64,000 bases of DNA from Bradyrhizobium cenepequi (GCF_020329485.1 NZ_JAGKJI010000023.1:41575-105574); one strand, 5' to 3'. Counted from the first letter of the stretch, positions 7,521 through 16,689 are shown. The notes: generated from the sequence alone by a model not told the origin. Made by a program: numbers and translations.

Positions 7521-8771
7521 ATGAGCCGAGCCGCATCCAACCTGCAGATCGATTCCGCCCGCCTCTGGGGTGCGATTCACGAAACCGCGAAATTCGGTGC
7601 GACGCCGAAAGGCGGCGTGCGGCGGCTGACGTTGAGCGTCGAGGACAAGCAGGTCCGCGACTGGTTCCGCAAGGCCTGCGAGGACGCAGGGCTGGAGGTT
7701 CATGTCGACGCGCTCGGCTCGATGTTTGGCCTGCGCAAGGGCCGCGACATGTCGAAGCCGCCGATCGGGCTAGGCTCGCATCTCGATACCCAGCCGACCG
7801 GCGGCAAATATGACGGGGTGCTCGGCACCGTCGCCGCGCTTGAAGTCGTGCGCACACTCAACGATGCCGGCATCGAGACCGAGAGGCCGATCTGCATCTG
7901 CAACTGGACCAATGAAGAGGGCTCGCGCTTCGCGCCGGCGATGATGGCATCCGCCGCCTATGTCGGCGATTTCACCACGGACGACATCCTGTCGCGCAAG
8001 GACGCCGAGGGCGTCACAGTCGGCGAGGCGCTTGACAGCATCGGTTATCGCGGCACGACGGCGGTCGGCACGCAAAAGTTCTCCGGCTTCGTCGAGCTGC
8101 ATATCGAGCAGGGCCCGATCCTGGAGGCCGAGAACAAGACCATCGGCGTGGTTGATTCTGGCCAGGGCGTGCTGTGGTACGACGGCAAGATCACCGGCTT
8201 CGAGAGCCATGCCGGTTCGACGCCGATGCCGCTGCGGCGCGACGCGCTGGCGACCTTATCGGAGATCGTGCTGGCGATGGAGAACATCGCCAGGAAACAC
8301 GGGCCGAACGCGGTCGGCACTATCGGCGAGGCCGTGATCGCAAAGCCCTCGCGCAACGTCATTCCTGGCGAAATCGCCTTCACCATCGATTGCCGCAGTG
8401 CGGATGCCGCCATCATGGACGCGCTGGACCGCGATTTGCGCGCCGCCGTCGCTGAGATCGCTGCCCGACGCAAGGTCGAGGTCAAACTCGACCTCGTCTG
8501 GCGCAAGCCGCCGACGCATTTCGACCCGAAGCTGGTCGATGCCGTCGAGAATGCCGCCAAGCAACTCGGTTACTCGCACCGGCGCATCACCTCAGGCGCC
8601 GGCCACGACGCCTGCAACCTCAACACGGTGATGCCGGCGGCAATGGTGTTCGTGCCCTGCAAGGACGGCATCAGCCACAACGAGCTCGAGGATGCGACCC
8701 AACCCGATTGCGCCGCCGGCGCCAACGTGCTGATGCATACAGTGCTGGCACTCGCCGGCGTCGCGTCCTGA
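7521..8771 (+). CDS. M20-type Zn-dependent N-carbamoyl-amino-acid hydrolase / allantoate amidohydrolase
   Basis: 416 residues from the ATG at 7521, which follows GGAACGAG. It removes a carbamoyl or ureido group from an N-carbamoyl amino acid or allantoate-like substrate. Metal ligands in the family pattern are visible: His87 in GSHLDT, Asp98 in GGKYDG, Glu132/133 in NEEGSRF, His194 in HIEQGP, and the late histidine in SGAGHDACN. The dimerisation (lid) domain lies between about residues 210 and 325. It is followed by a 2-hydroxyacid dehydrogenase gene. No hydantoinase or allantoinase is in view, so the substrate remains open. Confidence 0.88.
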   Translation: MSRAASNLQIDSARLWGAIHETAKFGATPKGGVRRLTLSVEDKQVRDWFRKACEDAGLEVHVDALGSMFGLRKGRDMSKPPIGLGSHLDTQPTGGKYDGVLGTVAALEVVRTLNDAGIETERPICICNWTNEEGSRFAPAMMASAAYVGDFTTDDILSRKDAEGVTVGEALDSIGYRGTTAVGTQKFSGFVELHIEQGPILEAENKTIGVVDSGQGVLWYDGKITGFESHAGSTPMPLRRDALATLSEIVLAMENIARKHGPNAVGTIGEAVIAKPSRNVIPGEIAFTIDCRSADAAIMDALDRDLRAAVAEIAARRKVEVKLDLVWRKPPTHFDPKLVDAVENAAKQLGYSHRRITSGAGHDACNLNTVMPAAMVFVPCKDGISHNELEDATQPDCAAGANVLMHTVLALAGVAS

Positions 8772-8801
8772 TCGGTCCACCAAGCAAGACGGAGATGTGC
8801 A

Positions 8802-9713
8802 GTGCGCGGGGTTTTTGTCGACGCCAATGAATCGCTTGCGGTGATCTTCGAGCGGCTGGAGAAATCGGGCGATCCCAAGGTGCGCATCCACCGCGATCCG
8901 GATGTCACGTCCGATCAGCTGCCGAAAATGCTCGACGGCGCCGAGATCGCCGTCGTCGACCACACCGCACTGCCGACCGACATCGCTAAGCAGTGCACCG
9001 GGCTGAAGCACGTCGTGTTCCTCGGCACCGGCGCGCGCAGCTACATGAATCCGGAGGAACTCGCCGAGCTCGGCATCTCCGTGCATCTGATCAAGGGCTA
9101 TGGCGACACCGCCGTCGCGGAATCCGCCATCGCGCTGATGTGGGCCTCTGCGCGCGTGCTGGCGCAGATGGACCGCGAGATGCGCGGCGGCAACTGGCTG
9201 CGCGAAGACGGCATGCAGCTCACCGGCAAGACGCTTGGCCTGATCGGCTTCGGCGGCATCGCGGCTGAAGTCGCGCGCATTGCGTCGGGCTCAGGCATGA
9301 AGGTGATCGCCTGGAATCGCTCGCCGAAGAACCGTCCGGGCGTCGACTTCGTCGATCTCGACACGCTGCTCGCGCAGAGCCATGTCGTCTCGCTGCATCT
9401 TCTGCTCAACGACGACACCCGCGGCTTCATCACCCGCGAGCGCATCGCCACGATGAAGCCGGGCGTCATCTTCATCAACACCGCCCGCGCTGCCATCGTC
9501 GACGAGGCTGCGATGATCGATGCGCTGAAGTCCGGCCACATCCGCCACGCCGGTCTCGACGTCTTCAACATCGAGCCGCTGCCTGCAGATCACGAGCTGA
9601 CGAAGCTGCCCAACGTCACGCTCTCGGCGCATTCCGCCTTCCGCACGCCGGAAGCAAGCGAGAACCTCCTGCAAGCAGCGTGGGAGCATTGCCGACGGAT
9701 TGTGAAGTCGTAG
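8802..9713 (+). CDS. D-isomer-specific 2-hydroxyacid dehydrogenase family protein
   Basis: 303 residues from a GTG with a GGAGAT ribosome-binding site. NAD(P)-dependent 2-hydroxyacid dehydrogenase fold. The Rossmann loop GFGGIAAEVA is near residue 148, with catalytic Arg228 in NTARAAIVD, Glu258 in IEPLP and His277 in SAHSAF. It reduces a 2-oxoacid or oxidises the 2-hydroxyacid; the exact acid is not readable. It lies 30 nt after the carbamoylase gene and is probably co-transcribed with it. Confidence 0.9.
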   Translation: MRGVFVDANESLAVIFERLEKSGDPKVRIHRDPDVTSDQLPKMLDGAEIAVVDHTALPTDIAKQCTGLKHVVFLGTGARSYMNPEELAELGISVHLIKGYGDTAVAESAIALMWASARVLAQMDREMRGGNWLREDGMQLTGKTLGLIGFGGIAAEVARIASGSGMKVIAWNRSPKNRPGVDFVDLDTLLAQSHVVSLHLLLNDDTRGFITRERIATMKPGVIFINTARAAIVDEAAMIDALKSGHIRHAGLDVFNIEPLPADHELTKLPNVTLSAHSAFRTPEASENLLQAAWEHCRRIVKS

Positions 9714-9756
9714 GGTGGGAAAAGCGAAGCGTGACCGCCTCGCACTAAAGCCAACC

Positions 9757-9860
9757 CCTCATGGTGAGGAGGCGTGCAGCGCCGTCTCGAACCATGAGGC
9801 CCCGATCTCGCCTGCGGCCATCCTTCGAGACGCGCGCGATGCGCGCTCCTCAGGATGAGG
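9757..9860. repeat. Palindromic intergenic repeat, family B
   Basis: Arms CCTCATGGTGAGGAGGCG and CGCTCCTCAGGATGAGG, with inner blocks GTCTCGAACCATGAGG and TCCTTCGAGACGCGC. Sister copies lie at 14444-14540, 23445-23576 and 40269-40394. Here it sits between convergent genes. Confidence 0.85.
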
Positions 9861-9878
9861 GCGGCGCGGGCGGAAGCA

Positions 9879-10958
9879 TCAACCCACCATCTCCGCCACG
9901 GCCTTGCCGCAGGCGACCGTGTCGGCGTTGCCGCCGAGGTCGCGGGTGCGGAGCGTGCGTTCGCCGAGCGTGCGTTCGATCGCGCCGACGATCGCGTCCG
10001 ATGCCTGCTTCTCGCCGAGATGCTCCAGCATCATCGCGCCCGACCAGATCATGCCGATCGGGTTCGCGATGCCCTGTCCGGCGATGTCGGGCGCCGAGCC
10101 GTGCACGGGTTCGAACACCGAGGGGAAATCGCCTTCCGGATTGATGTTGCCCGACGGAGCAATACCGATGGTGCCGGTGCACGCAGGGCCGAGATCGGAG
10201 AGGATATCCCCGAACAGGTTGGAGCCGACCACGACATCGAACCAATCCGGATGCAGCACAAAGTTCGCGGTCAGGATGTCGATGTGGTACTTGTCCCACT
10301 TCACGGATGGATACTTCTTCGCCATCGCTTCCACGCGCTCGTCCCAATACGGCATGGTGATCGAGATGCCGTTCGACTTGGTCGCTGAGGTCAGATGCTT
10401 CTTCGGCCGCGACTGCGCGAGGTCGAAGGCGAATTTCAGGATGCGCTCGACGCCGATGCGCGTCATCACCGTCTGCTGCGTCACAAACTCACGCTCGGTG
10501 TCCGGGAACATCCGTCCCCCGACCGATGAATATTCGCCCTCGGTGTTCTCGCGCACTACCCAGAAATCGATATCGCCGGGCTTGCGGTTCGCGAGCGGCG
10601 ACGGCACGCCGGGCATCAGCCGCACCGGACGGAGATTGACGTACTGATCGAACTCGCGGCGGAACTTGATGAGCGAGCCCCACAGCGAGACATGATCCGG
10701 AATCTTGGCCGGCCAACCGACCGCGCCGAAATAGATCGCGTCGTGCTTGCCGATCTTCTCCTTCCAGTCGTCAGGCATCATCTGGCCGTGCTTCTCGTAA
10801 TAGTCGTACGAGGCGAAATCGAAATGGTCGAACTGCACGGCGACGCCATGTTTCTTCGCGGCGGCCTCGAGCACGCGCAGGCCCTCCGGCATCACCTCCT
10901 TACCGATGCCATCGCCAGGAATGACTGCGATCCGATACTGCTTCTTTGCGTTGGCCAT
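9879..10958 (-). CDS. ttuC: Tartrate dehydrogenase / isocitrate-isopropylmalate dehydrogenase family
   Basis: 359 residues from the ATG at 10958 (AAGGGTG upstream), rather than a longer in-frame start. The pattern is that of beta-decarboxylating dehydrogenases: IPGDGIGKEV near the N-terminus, the substrate-binding segment LRPVRL, VRENTEGEYSSVG, the NAD-site region LFGDILSDLG and FEPVHGSAPDIAG. The ENTEGEYSSVG and FDYY-rich features place it nearer tartrate dehydrogenase/D-malate decarboxylase than LeuB. The likely reaction is NAD-dependent oxidation of tartrate or D-malate. It converges with the hydroxyacid dehydrogenase gene and is divergent from the SDR gene. Confidence 0.85.
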   Translation of the reverse strand: MANAKKQYRIAVIPGDGIGKEVMPEGLRVLEAAAKKHGVAVQFDHFDFASYDYYEKHGQMMPDDWKEKIGKHDAIYFGAVGWPAKIPDHVSLWGSLIKFRREFDQYVNLRPVRLMPGVPSPLANRKPGDIDFWVVRENTEGEYSSVGGRMFPDTEREFVTQQTVMTRIGVERILKFAFDLAQSRPKKHLTSATKSNGISITMPYWDERVEAMAKKYPSVKWDKYHIDILTANFVLHPDWFDVVVGSNLFGDILSDLGPACTGTIGIAPSGNINPEGDFPSVFEPVHGSAPDIAGQGIANPIGMIWSGAMMLEHLGEKQASDAIVGAIERTLGERTLRTRDLGGNADTVACGKAVAEMVG

Positions 10959-11131
10959 GAAGAACACCCTTGTGATTTGCCCGGCTTGAGGTGCCGTCTA
11001 TTCTCGCGCCCTGCAATGGACCAAACTTCGCCTCGGCGCAACGCTGCACTGCAATGTTGACCGCGGGGCCACCCGTTGCGTACCAATTCTGCCGATCCCT
11101 TCGCGATCTCTCCAACATAGCGAGTATTGCC

Positions 11132-11905
11132 ATGGACCTGCACCTGCGCGGCAAGCGCGTCCTGATCACCGGCGCCTCCAAGGGCATCGGCGCGGCCGCC
11201 GCCGAAGCCTTTGCCGAGGAAGGCTGCAACCTGCTGCTGGCCGCCCGCAGCGGCGACCAGTTGAAGGCGCTGGCCGATCGCCTACGCTCGGCCCATCAGA
11301 TCGATGCCGCCGCGTCGGTCGTCGACCTGCGCAAGCCGGAGGATCTGGCGCGGTTGGCGAAAGAGGCCGCCGAGATCGACATCCTCGTCAACAACGCCGG
11401 CGACATCCCCGGCGGCTCCATCGACAAGATCGATGAGGCGACCTGGCGGCACGCCTGGGAACTCAAGGTGTTCGGCTACATCAATCTCACCCGCGCGATC
11501 TACGCGCAGATGAAGGCGCGTGGCGGTGGCGTGATCATCAACGATATCGGCGCCGCCGGAGAGAAATTCGACGCCAACTACATCGCCGGCAGCGCCGGCA
11601 ACGCCGCGCTGATGGCGCTGACCCGCGCGCTTGGCAGCAAGAGCCTTGCCGACAACATCCGCGTCGTCGGCATCAACCCTGGCCCGGTCGGCACCGACCG
11701 GCATGTCACGTTGCTCAAGACCCGCGCCAAACATCAGTTCGGCGACGAGAACCGCTACAAGGAATTCCAGAAGACCCTGCCGCTCGGCCGCCCCGCCCAC
11801 GCGCGCGAGATTGCCGACCTCATGGCGTTCCTGGCTTCCGACCGTGCGGGTTATACGTCAGGCGTGATCTATACGGTGGATGGCGGCATCAGCGCGGGGT
11901 GGTGA
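11132..11905 (+). CDS. SDR-family protein with altered active site
   Basis: 257 residues from the ATG at 11132; upstream in-frame codons lie in the divergent promoter region. The Rossmann motif TGASKGIG is near residue 17, NNAG near 89 and a C-terminal YTVDGGISAGW. The catalytic YxxxK is changed: Tyr150 is followed by IAGSAGNAALMALT, so Ser takes the place of Lys four residues later and three residues appear inserted before the usual AALxxLT helix. It is a genuine SDR by fold; its dehydrogenase activity is uncertain. The neighbouring genes do not reveal a substrate. Confidence 0.85.
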   Translation: MDLHLRGKRVLITGASKGIGAAAAEAFAEEGCNLLLAARSGDQLKALADRLRSAHQIDAAASVVDLRKPEDLARLAKEAAEIDILVNNAGDIPGGSIDKIDEATWRHAWELKVFGYINLTRAIYAQMKARGGGVIINDIGAAGEKFDANYIAGSAGNAALMALTRALGSKSLADNIRVVGINPGPVGTDRHVTLLKTRAKHQFGDENRYKEFQKTLPLGRPAHAREIADLMAFLASDRAGYTSGVIYTVDGGISAGW

Positions 11906-11911
11906 TGTTAC

Positions 11912-12031
11912 CGTCATTGCGAGGAGCGAAGCGACGAAGCAATCCATCCCTCTGCAAGCGGAGACGTGGATTGCTTCGCGGAGCCTGTCATCGGGCGGCG
12001 CTTTGCGCCGACCCGGTGGCTCGCAATGACG
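11912..12031. repeat. Palindromic intergenic repeat, family A with internal insertion
   Basis: Starts CGTCATTGCGAGGAGCGAAG and ends GGCTCGCAATGACGG. The right half is extended by a GGGCGGCGCTTTGCGCCGACC segment that forms its own small hairpin. It lies between convergent genes. Confidence 0.8.
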
Positions 12032-12038
12032 GGTGGTC

Positions 12039-12884
12039 CTAGTCGCCGTCGCACAACTGCCGGATCAGCGCCGTGATCCGGCCCTTCGGCGACATGATCT
12101 CGTTCATGATTGAAAAATGGTCGGCGCCGGGAATCTCCTCATACATCACCGGCAATCCATGATTGGCGCGATGCCCGGCGAAATCTGCGGTCTGCTTGCG
12201 CAGGAGCGGCAGTTCGGCGCTGCCGACCACGAGCGACAATGGCTTCAGCGGCCCGCCCGACTGCTGCATCGGTGAATTGCGGTGGGAGGCGGCCTCGTCG
12301 AGGCCGAGCTTGACGTTGAGATAGCTCAGCCGGATCGGCTCGAGATCATAGATGCCGCTGATCGCGACGCCTGCCCGCACATGCGGGTTTGACAGCGCCA
12401 GCGCGGTCAGATGCCCGCCTGCCGACCAGCCGGACACGACGAGCCCGCCGTCGGCCGCGCCCAGCGCCGGCAATTGCTTGGCGAGAAAGTCGGCGCCGGC
12501 ATGAATTTCCGCGACGATGTCGTCAAGCGTCGCCTCCGGCGCGAGCGTATAGCCGATCAGCGCGACATTGATGCCTTGCGCCATCGGCCCTTCGGCCATC
12601 ACTGTGAAGAACTCCTTCGACCGCATCTGCCAATAGCCGCCGTGGATGAACAGCAGCGTTGGCGCGCGCTCGCCCGCCTTGAGGAAATCGATGCGGTTGC
12701 GCTCGCGCGGGCCGTAACGGAGGTCGATATGATGGGGATAGCGCTTGCGCAGCTCGGCCGAACGCCGGCCCCAGCCGTCAACGATATCACCGCTGCCTGC
12801 AACTGCGGCACCGTTGTTGAGGCCGCGGTCGCGCTCCTCCTGACTCATGGCGCGCCAGTCGAGCGCCGAGAAGGGTATCGTCAT
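12039..12884 (-). CDS. Alpha/beta hydrolase, kynurenine-formamidase-like
   Basis: 281 residues from the ATG at 12884, which has GGGAGA upstream. The HGGYW oxyanion motif at 81-85 and the nucleophile elbow GWSAGG with Ser154 are typical of the arylformamidase/esterase branch of alpha/beta hydrolases; the C-terminal GADHFS supplies the histidine. It would hydrolyse an ester or formamide. No tryptophan-degradation genes are nearby, so kynurenine formamidase activity is only a family suggestion. It is divergent from the amidase gene at 12981, about 96 nt away. Confidence 0.85.
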   Translation of the reverse strand: MTIPFSALDWRAMSQEERDRGLNNGAAVAGSGDIVDGWGRRSAELRKRYPHHIDLRYGPRERNRIDFLKAGERAPTLLFIHGGYWQMRSKEFFTVMAEGPMAQGINVALIGYTLAPEATLDDIVAEIHAGADFLAKQLPALGAADGGLVVSGWSAGGHLTALALSNPHVRAGVAISGIYDLEPIRLSYLNVKLGLDEAASHRNSPMQQSGGPLKPLSLVVGSAELPLLRKQTADFAGHRANHGLPVMYEEIPGADHFSIMNEIMSPKGRITALIRQLCDGD

Positions 12885-12980
12885 CAGCAAATCTCCCGTT
12901 CCAGCTATTCCCCAGCACGTTTTCACTTTTCCGAAAAATGGTCTAGAGCACTACTCCTCCGCTGCCACGAACTGCAATCA

Positions 12981-14414
12981 ATGGAGATGCAAGTGACGGA
13001 CCAACGCCTGGTGCGGGAGAGCGCCTGCACAATCGTCGACAAATTGCAAACCGGCGAGGTCACCCCGCTCGACCTGCTCGATATCCTGGAAAAACGGATC
13101 GCCGAGGTCGATGACAAGGTCAACGCGCTCCCGATCCTGTGCTTCGATCGCGCGCGGAAACACGCCAAGGCACTGATGCAGAAGCCGGCCGCCGAGCGCG
13201 GCCTGCTCGCCGGCATGCCGGTGCCAATCAAGGATCTCTTCAACGTTGAGGGCGTGCTCAATACGCAGGGATCGCCGATCTTCAAGGACACCGTCGCTAC
13301 CCGATCCGACATCGTCGTGACGCATCTGGAGACGAATGGCGGCGTGGTCTACGCCAAGTCGAACACGCCGGAATTCGGAGCCGGCGCCAACACCTTCAAT
13401 GAAGTGTTCGGCGCGACCTTGAACCCCTGGGATACATCACGCTCGGCCGCCGGCTCTTCCGGCGGAGCGGCGGTTGCGCTTGCAACCGGAATGGCGTGGC
13501 TTGCCCACGGCACCGACATGGGTGGATCGTTGCGCAATCCAGCCAGTTTCTGCGGCATCGTCGGAATGCGGCCCAGCATCGGCCGCGTCGCTCACACGCC
13601 GAGCGCCATGATCGATCGCAATCTGACCGTCCACGGTCCGATGGCGCGTAACGTCGAGGATCTCGCGCTGCTGCTCGACGCGATGAGCGGCGAGTATGCT
13701 GCCGACCCGCTGTCGCTGCCGGCGCCGACGACGTCGTTCCTCTCAGCGACGCGCTCCGGCAGGAAACCGAAACGCATCGCCTATTCGCCTGACCTCGGCA
13801 TCACGCCCGTCGATCCGCAAATCAGGGCTGTTACGCGCAAGGCGGCGGAACGCTTTGCCGAAGCCGGCGCCATCGTCGAAGAGGCGCATCCCGACCTCAG
13901 CGAAGCCCATGAATGTTTCCACGTGCTGCGCGCTTTCGACTTCGCGGTCACCAAAGCGGCGCTGCTCCGCACCAAACGCGACCTGCTCAAGCCGGAGGTG
14001 ATCTGGAACATCGAGGAAGGCTTGAAGTTGACGGTCGAACAGATCGAGCGCGCGGAGGCCCAGCGCGTCGCGATGACGGCACGCACACTCGAATTCTTCG
14101 GAACCTACGACCTGTTGCTGGCGCCCGCGACCATCGTCGCGCCGTTCCCGATCGAGAACCGCTATGTCGCCGAATGCGACGGCAAGAAATTCGACAACTA
14201 CGTCCAGTGGCTCGGCATCGTCTATGCGATCACACTTGCGTGTTGTCCGGCGCTGTCCCTGCCCTGCGGCTTCACCGCCTCCGGCCTGCCAGTCGGATTG
14301 CAGGTGGTGGCGCCGCCGCGCGGCGAGGCGCAGCTATTGGCCGGCGCGAGAGTGCTGGAGGATATTCTGGGCGTGCGCGGCACCACACCGATCGATCCGA
14401 GGGCGCCGAGATAG
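12981..14414 (+). CDS. Amidase signature family hydrolase
   Basis: 477 residues. The Ser-cisSer-Lys triad of the amidase family is visible: Lys84 in MPVPIKD, cis-Ser159 in AAGSSGG and nucleophile Ser183 in GGSLRNPA. It hydrolyses a carboxylic amide to acid and ammonia. The start at 12981 (second ATG at 12987) was chosen because the longer open frame runs through the divergent hydrolase gene. A weak ribosome-binding site leaves the exact start uncertain. GatA is excluded by the C-terminus and the lack of GatB/C neighbours. Confidence 0.9.
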   Translation: MEMQVTDQRLVRESACTIVDKLQTGEVTPLDLLDILEKRIAEVDDKVNALPILCFDRARKHAKALMQKPAAERGLLAGMPVPIKDLFNVEGVLNTQGSPIFKDTVATRSDIVVTHLETNGGVVYAKSNTPEFGAGANTFNEVFGATLNPWDTSRSAAGSSGGAAVALATGMAWLAHGTDMGGSLRNPASFCGIVGMRPSIGRVAHTPSAMIDRNLTVHGPMARNVEDLALLLDAMSGEYAADPLSLPAPTTSFLSATRSGRKPKRIAYSPDLGITPVDPQIRAVTRKAAERFAEAGAIVEEAHPDLSEAHECFHVLRAFDFAVTKAALLRTKRDLLKPEVIWNIEEGLKLTVEQIERAEAQRVAMTARTLEFFGTYDLLLAPATIVAPFPIENRYVAECDGKKFDNYVQWLGIVYAITLACCPALSLPCGFTASGLPVGLQVVAPPRGEAQLLAGARVLEDILGVRGTTPIDPRAPR

Positions 14415-14443
14415 GCGTTCCGTTCCGCGCTACTGCTCTCTCC

Positions 14444-14540
14444 CCTCATGGTGAGGAGGCGCGCAGCGCCGTCTCGAACCATGAGGCCCGACCGTGCCCT
14501 CATCCTTCGAGACGCCGCTTCGCGGCTCCTCAGGATGAGG
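14444..14540. repeat. Palindromic intergenic repeat, family B
   Basis: Arms CCTCATGGTGAGGAGGCGCG and CGGCTCCTCAGGATGAGG, with inner GTCTCGAACCATGAGG and TCCTTCGAGACGCC. It lies between the amidase gene and the MFS transporter gene, both on the plus strand. Confidence 0.85.
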
Positions 14541-14675
14541 AGCAAGAGCGGTGGCTGACGCGCCCATCGGCGATTGCGCTGGCGATATTTGACATGCTAC
14601 GCGGGCCGCAGCCGCTCCCGGCGTCGTGAAGTGTGCCGGGCGGGATAATCAAATTGCCGTGCGTGGAGTTCCGAT

Positions 14676-15998
14676 ATGACAGATCAGGCCGCCAGGATCG
14701 CCGACGAGTCCCTCGACATTCAGGACGTCGAACGTCGCATCAAGGCGATCTTCATCGGCTCGGTCGGCAACCTCGTCGAATGGTACGACTTCTACGCCTA
14801 CACCGCCTTCGCGCTGTATTTCGCGCCGGCGTTCTTTCCTGGCCACGATCCGGTGGTGCAGCAGCTCAATGCGGCCGTGATATTCGCCGCGACCTTCCTG
14901 ATGCGGCCGCTCGGTGGCTGGCTGTTCGGCTTCATCGCCGACCGCTACGGGCGGCGGCTGTCGCTCACGGTTTCCGTGGTCTGCATGTGCTTCGGCTCGC
15001 TGATCATCGCGGTGACGCCGACCTACGCCACGATCGGCTTTGCCGCGCCCATGATCCTTGCGGTGGCGCGCGTGATCGAAGGTCTCAGTCTCGGCGGCGA
15101 ATATGGCGCGAGCGCCACCTATCTCAGCGAGGTCGCCGACGCCAAGAATCGCGGTTTCTATTCGAGCTTCCAATACGTCACCTTGATTGGTGGCCAGCTC
15201 ACCGCGATCATCGTGCTGCTGTTGTTGCAGAAGGTATTCCTGACGCCGGAAGAGCTGAGGGACTGGGGCTGGCGGATTCCCTTCGCGATCGGTGCAGCAC
15301 TTGCCGTGATCGCAGCGGTCATGCGGCGCAGCCTGCAGGAGACCGACGCATTCGAGGAAGCCAAGAAGGTCAGCAAGCCAAGCGGCTCGATCACAAAGCT
15401 CCTGAACTACCCGCGCGAACTGCTGCTGGTGGTCGGGCTGACCGCCGGAGGAACCGCGGCGTTCTACACCTTCACCACCTATATGCAGACCTTCGTCAAA
15501 TTGTCGGTCGGCCTCACCGAGGATCAGACCACGTTCGTGATCTTCGGCTCGCTGATCTTCGCAACCATTCTGCAGCCGCTTTACGGCGCGCTGTCCGACC
15601 GCATCGGCCGCAAGCCGCTGCTGATCTTCTTCGGCGTCGTCGGCACGATTTCGACCGTGCCGATCCTGACCACGCTGAAAGACGCCAACTCGCCTTTCGT
15701 CGCGTTCCTCTTGATCTGCGCCGCCTGGATCTTCACCGCCGGCTACACCTCGATCAACGCCGTGGTGAAGGCCGAACTGTTCCCGACCAATGTCCGCGCG
15801 CTCGGGGTCGGCCTGCCCTATGCGATCACCGTGTCTCTGTTCGGCGGCACGGCACCGGCGATTGCGCTCTATTTCAAGAGCCTCGGGCACGAACAATGGT
15901 TCTACTACTACCTCAGCGGCATGATCTTCCTCTCGCTCCTGATCTATGCAACCATGCGCGATACCAAGCGTGAATCGGCGATGCATCGCCACGAGTGA
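14676..15998 (+). CDS. MFS transporter, metabolite:H+ symporter (MHS) family
   Basis: 440 residues with twelve predicted membrane segments. The MHS hallmark GNLVEWYDFYAY is near residue 30, followed by MRPLGGWLFG and the loop motif DRYGRR; a second loop motif SDRIGRKP follows segment 7. Members (KgtP, ShiA, ProP) import organic acids, shikimate or betaines with protons. The surrounding hydroxyacid, tartrate and amidase genes suggest a carboxylate, as inference. GGAG lies just upstream of the start. Confidence 0.92.
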   Translation: MTDQAARIADESLDIQDVERRIKAIFIGSVGNLVEWYDFYAYTAFALYFAPAFFPGHDPVVQQLNAAVIFAATFLMRPLGGWLFGFIADRYGRRLSLTVSVVCMCFGSLIIAVTPTYATIGFAAPMILAVARVIEGLSLGGEYGASATYLSEVADAKNRGFYSSFQYVTLIGGQLTAIIVLLLLQKVFLTPEELRDWGWRIPFAIGAALAVIAAVMRRSLQETDAFEEAKKVSKPSGSITKLLNYPRELLLVVGLTAGGTAAFYTFTTYMQTFVKLSVGLTEDQTTFVIFGSLIFATILQPLYGALSDRIGRKPLLIFFGVVGTISTVPILTTLKDANSPFVAFLLICAAWIFTAGYTSINAVVKAELFPTNVRALGVGLPYAITVSLFGGTAPAIALYFKSLGHEQWFYYYLSGMIFLSLLIYATMRDTKRESAMHRHE

Positions 15999-16023
15999 TT
16001 GATGGCGCCAAGGTGCACGACAA

Positions 16024-16689
16024 ATGGCTGACGACCAGGAGCCGCCGCCGGAAAGCAAGCTGACGCGCAGCAAGGAGCGCTGGGCACGCGAGGGCCGCTT
16101 CCTCACCGGCAGGATCTCGCGTCCCGAGGAGCAGCGCCTGCCGCCGGGCCAGCATCTCACCCGCGACTGGCCGACGCTCGATCTCGGATTGACGCCGGAG
16201 ATTTCCCGCGAGCGCTGGCGGCTCGACGTCTATGGCGCGGTGGAGCATCCGGTGTTCTGGGACTGGGCGCAGTTCACCGCGCAGCCGCAGTCGCAATTCG
16301 TCTCCGACATCCATTGCGTCACCACATGGTCGCGCTACGACAATCAGTGGGAAGGTCTCGCCACCCGCGATCTATTGGCCGCATGCCAGCCCCTTGAGGA
16401 TGCGCGCTTCGTCGTGCTGCATTCCTATGACGGCTACACCACCAATCTGGCGCTGGAGGATTTTGCCACTGAAGACGCGCTGCTCGCCCATAGCTGGTCA
16501 GGCAAACCCCTGACCGAGGAGCATGGCGGCCCGGTGCGGCTCGTGGTGCCGCATCTCTATTTCTGGAAGAGCGCCAAATGGCTGCAGGGGATCGAATTTC
16601 TCACCAAGGATGCGCCGGGCTATTGGGAAGTCCGCGGCTATCACAACCGCGGCGATCCCTGGAAGGAAGAACGTTACTCAGGTGATTGA
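16024..16689 (+). CDS. Sulfite-oxidase-fold (SuoX/YedY-like) molybdopterin protein
   Basis: 221 residues with a single oxidoreductase molybdopterin-binding domain. The molybdenum-ligand cysteine is Cys98 in DIHCVTTWSRYD. The C-terminal block PVRLVVPHLYFWKSAKWLQGIEF and ExxGYHNRGDPW is typical of small YedY relatives. Unlike MsrP/YedY there is no twin-arginine signal (N-terminus MADDQEPPPESKLTRSKERW), so the protein should be cytoplasmic, and no YedZ/MsrQ haem partner is present. The reaction is unknown. It lies 25 nt after the MFS gene. Confidence 0.88.
   Translation: MADDQEPPPESKLTRSKERWAREGRFLTGRISRPEEQRLPPGQHLTRDWPTLDLGLTPEISRERWRLDVYGAVEHPVFWDWAQFTAQPQSQFVSDIHCVTTWSRYDNQWEGLATRDLLAACQPLEDARFVVLHSYDGYTTNLALEDFATEDALLAHSWSGKPLTEEHGGPVRLVVPHLYFWKSAKWLQGIEFLTKDAPGYWEVRGYHNRGDPWKEERYSGD

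Noticed and set aside
12411..12980. N-terminal extension of the amidase frame
   Set aside because: It overlaps the divergent formamidase-like gene and its promoter region, and amidase homology begins only after 12981.
14649..16160. 503-residue minus-strand ORF
   Set aside because: Antisense to the MHS transporter, which has intact family motifs; composition indicates a shadow frame.
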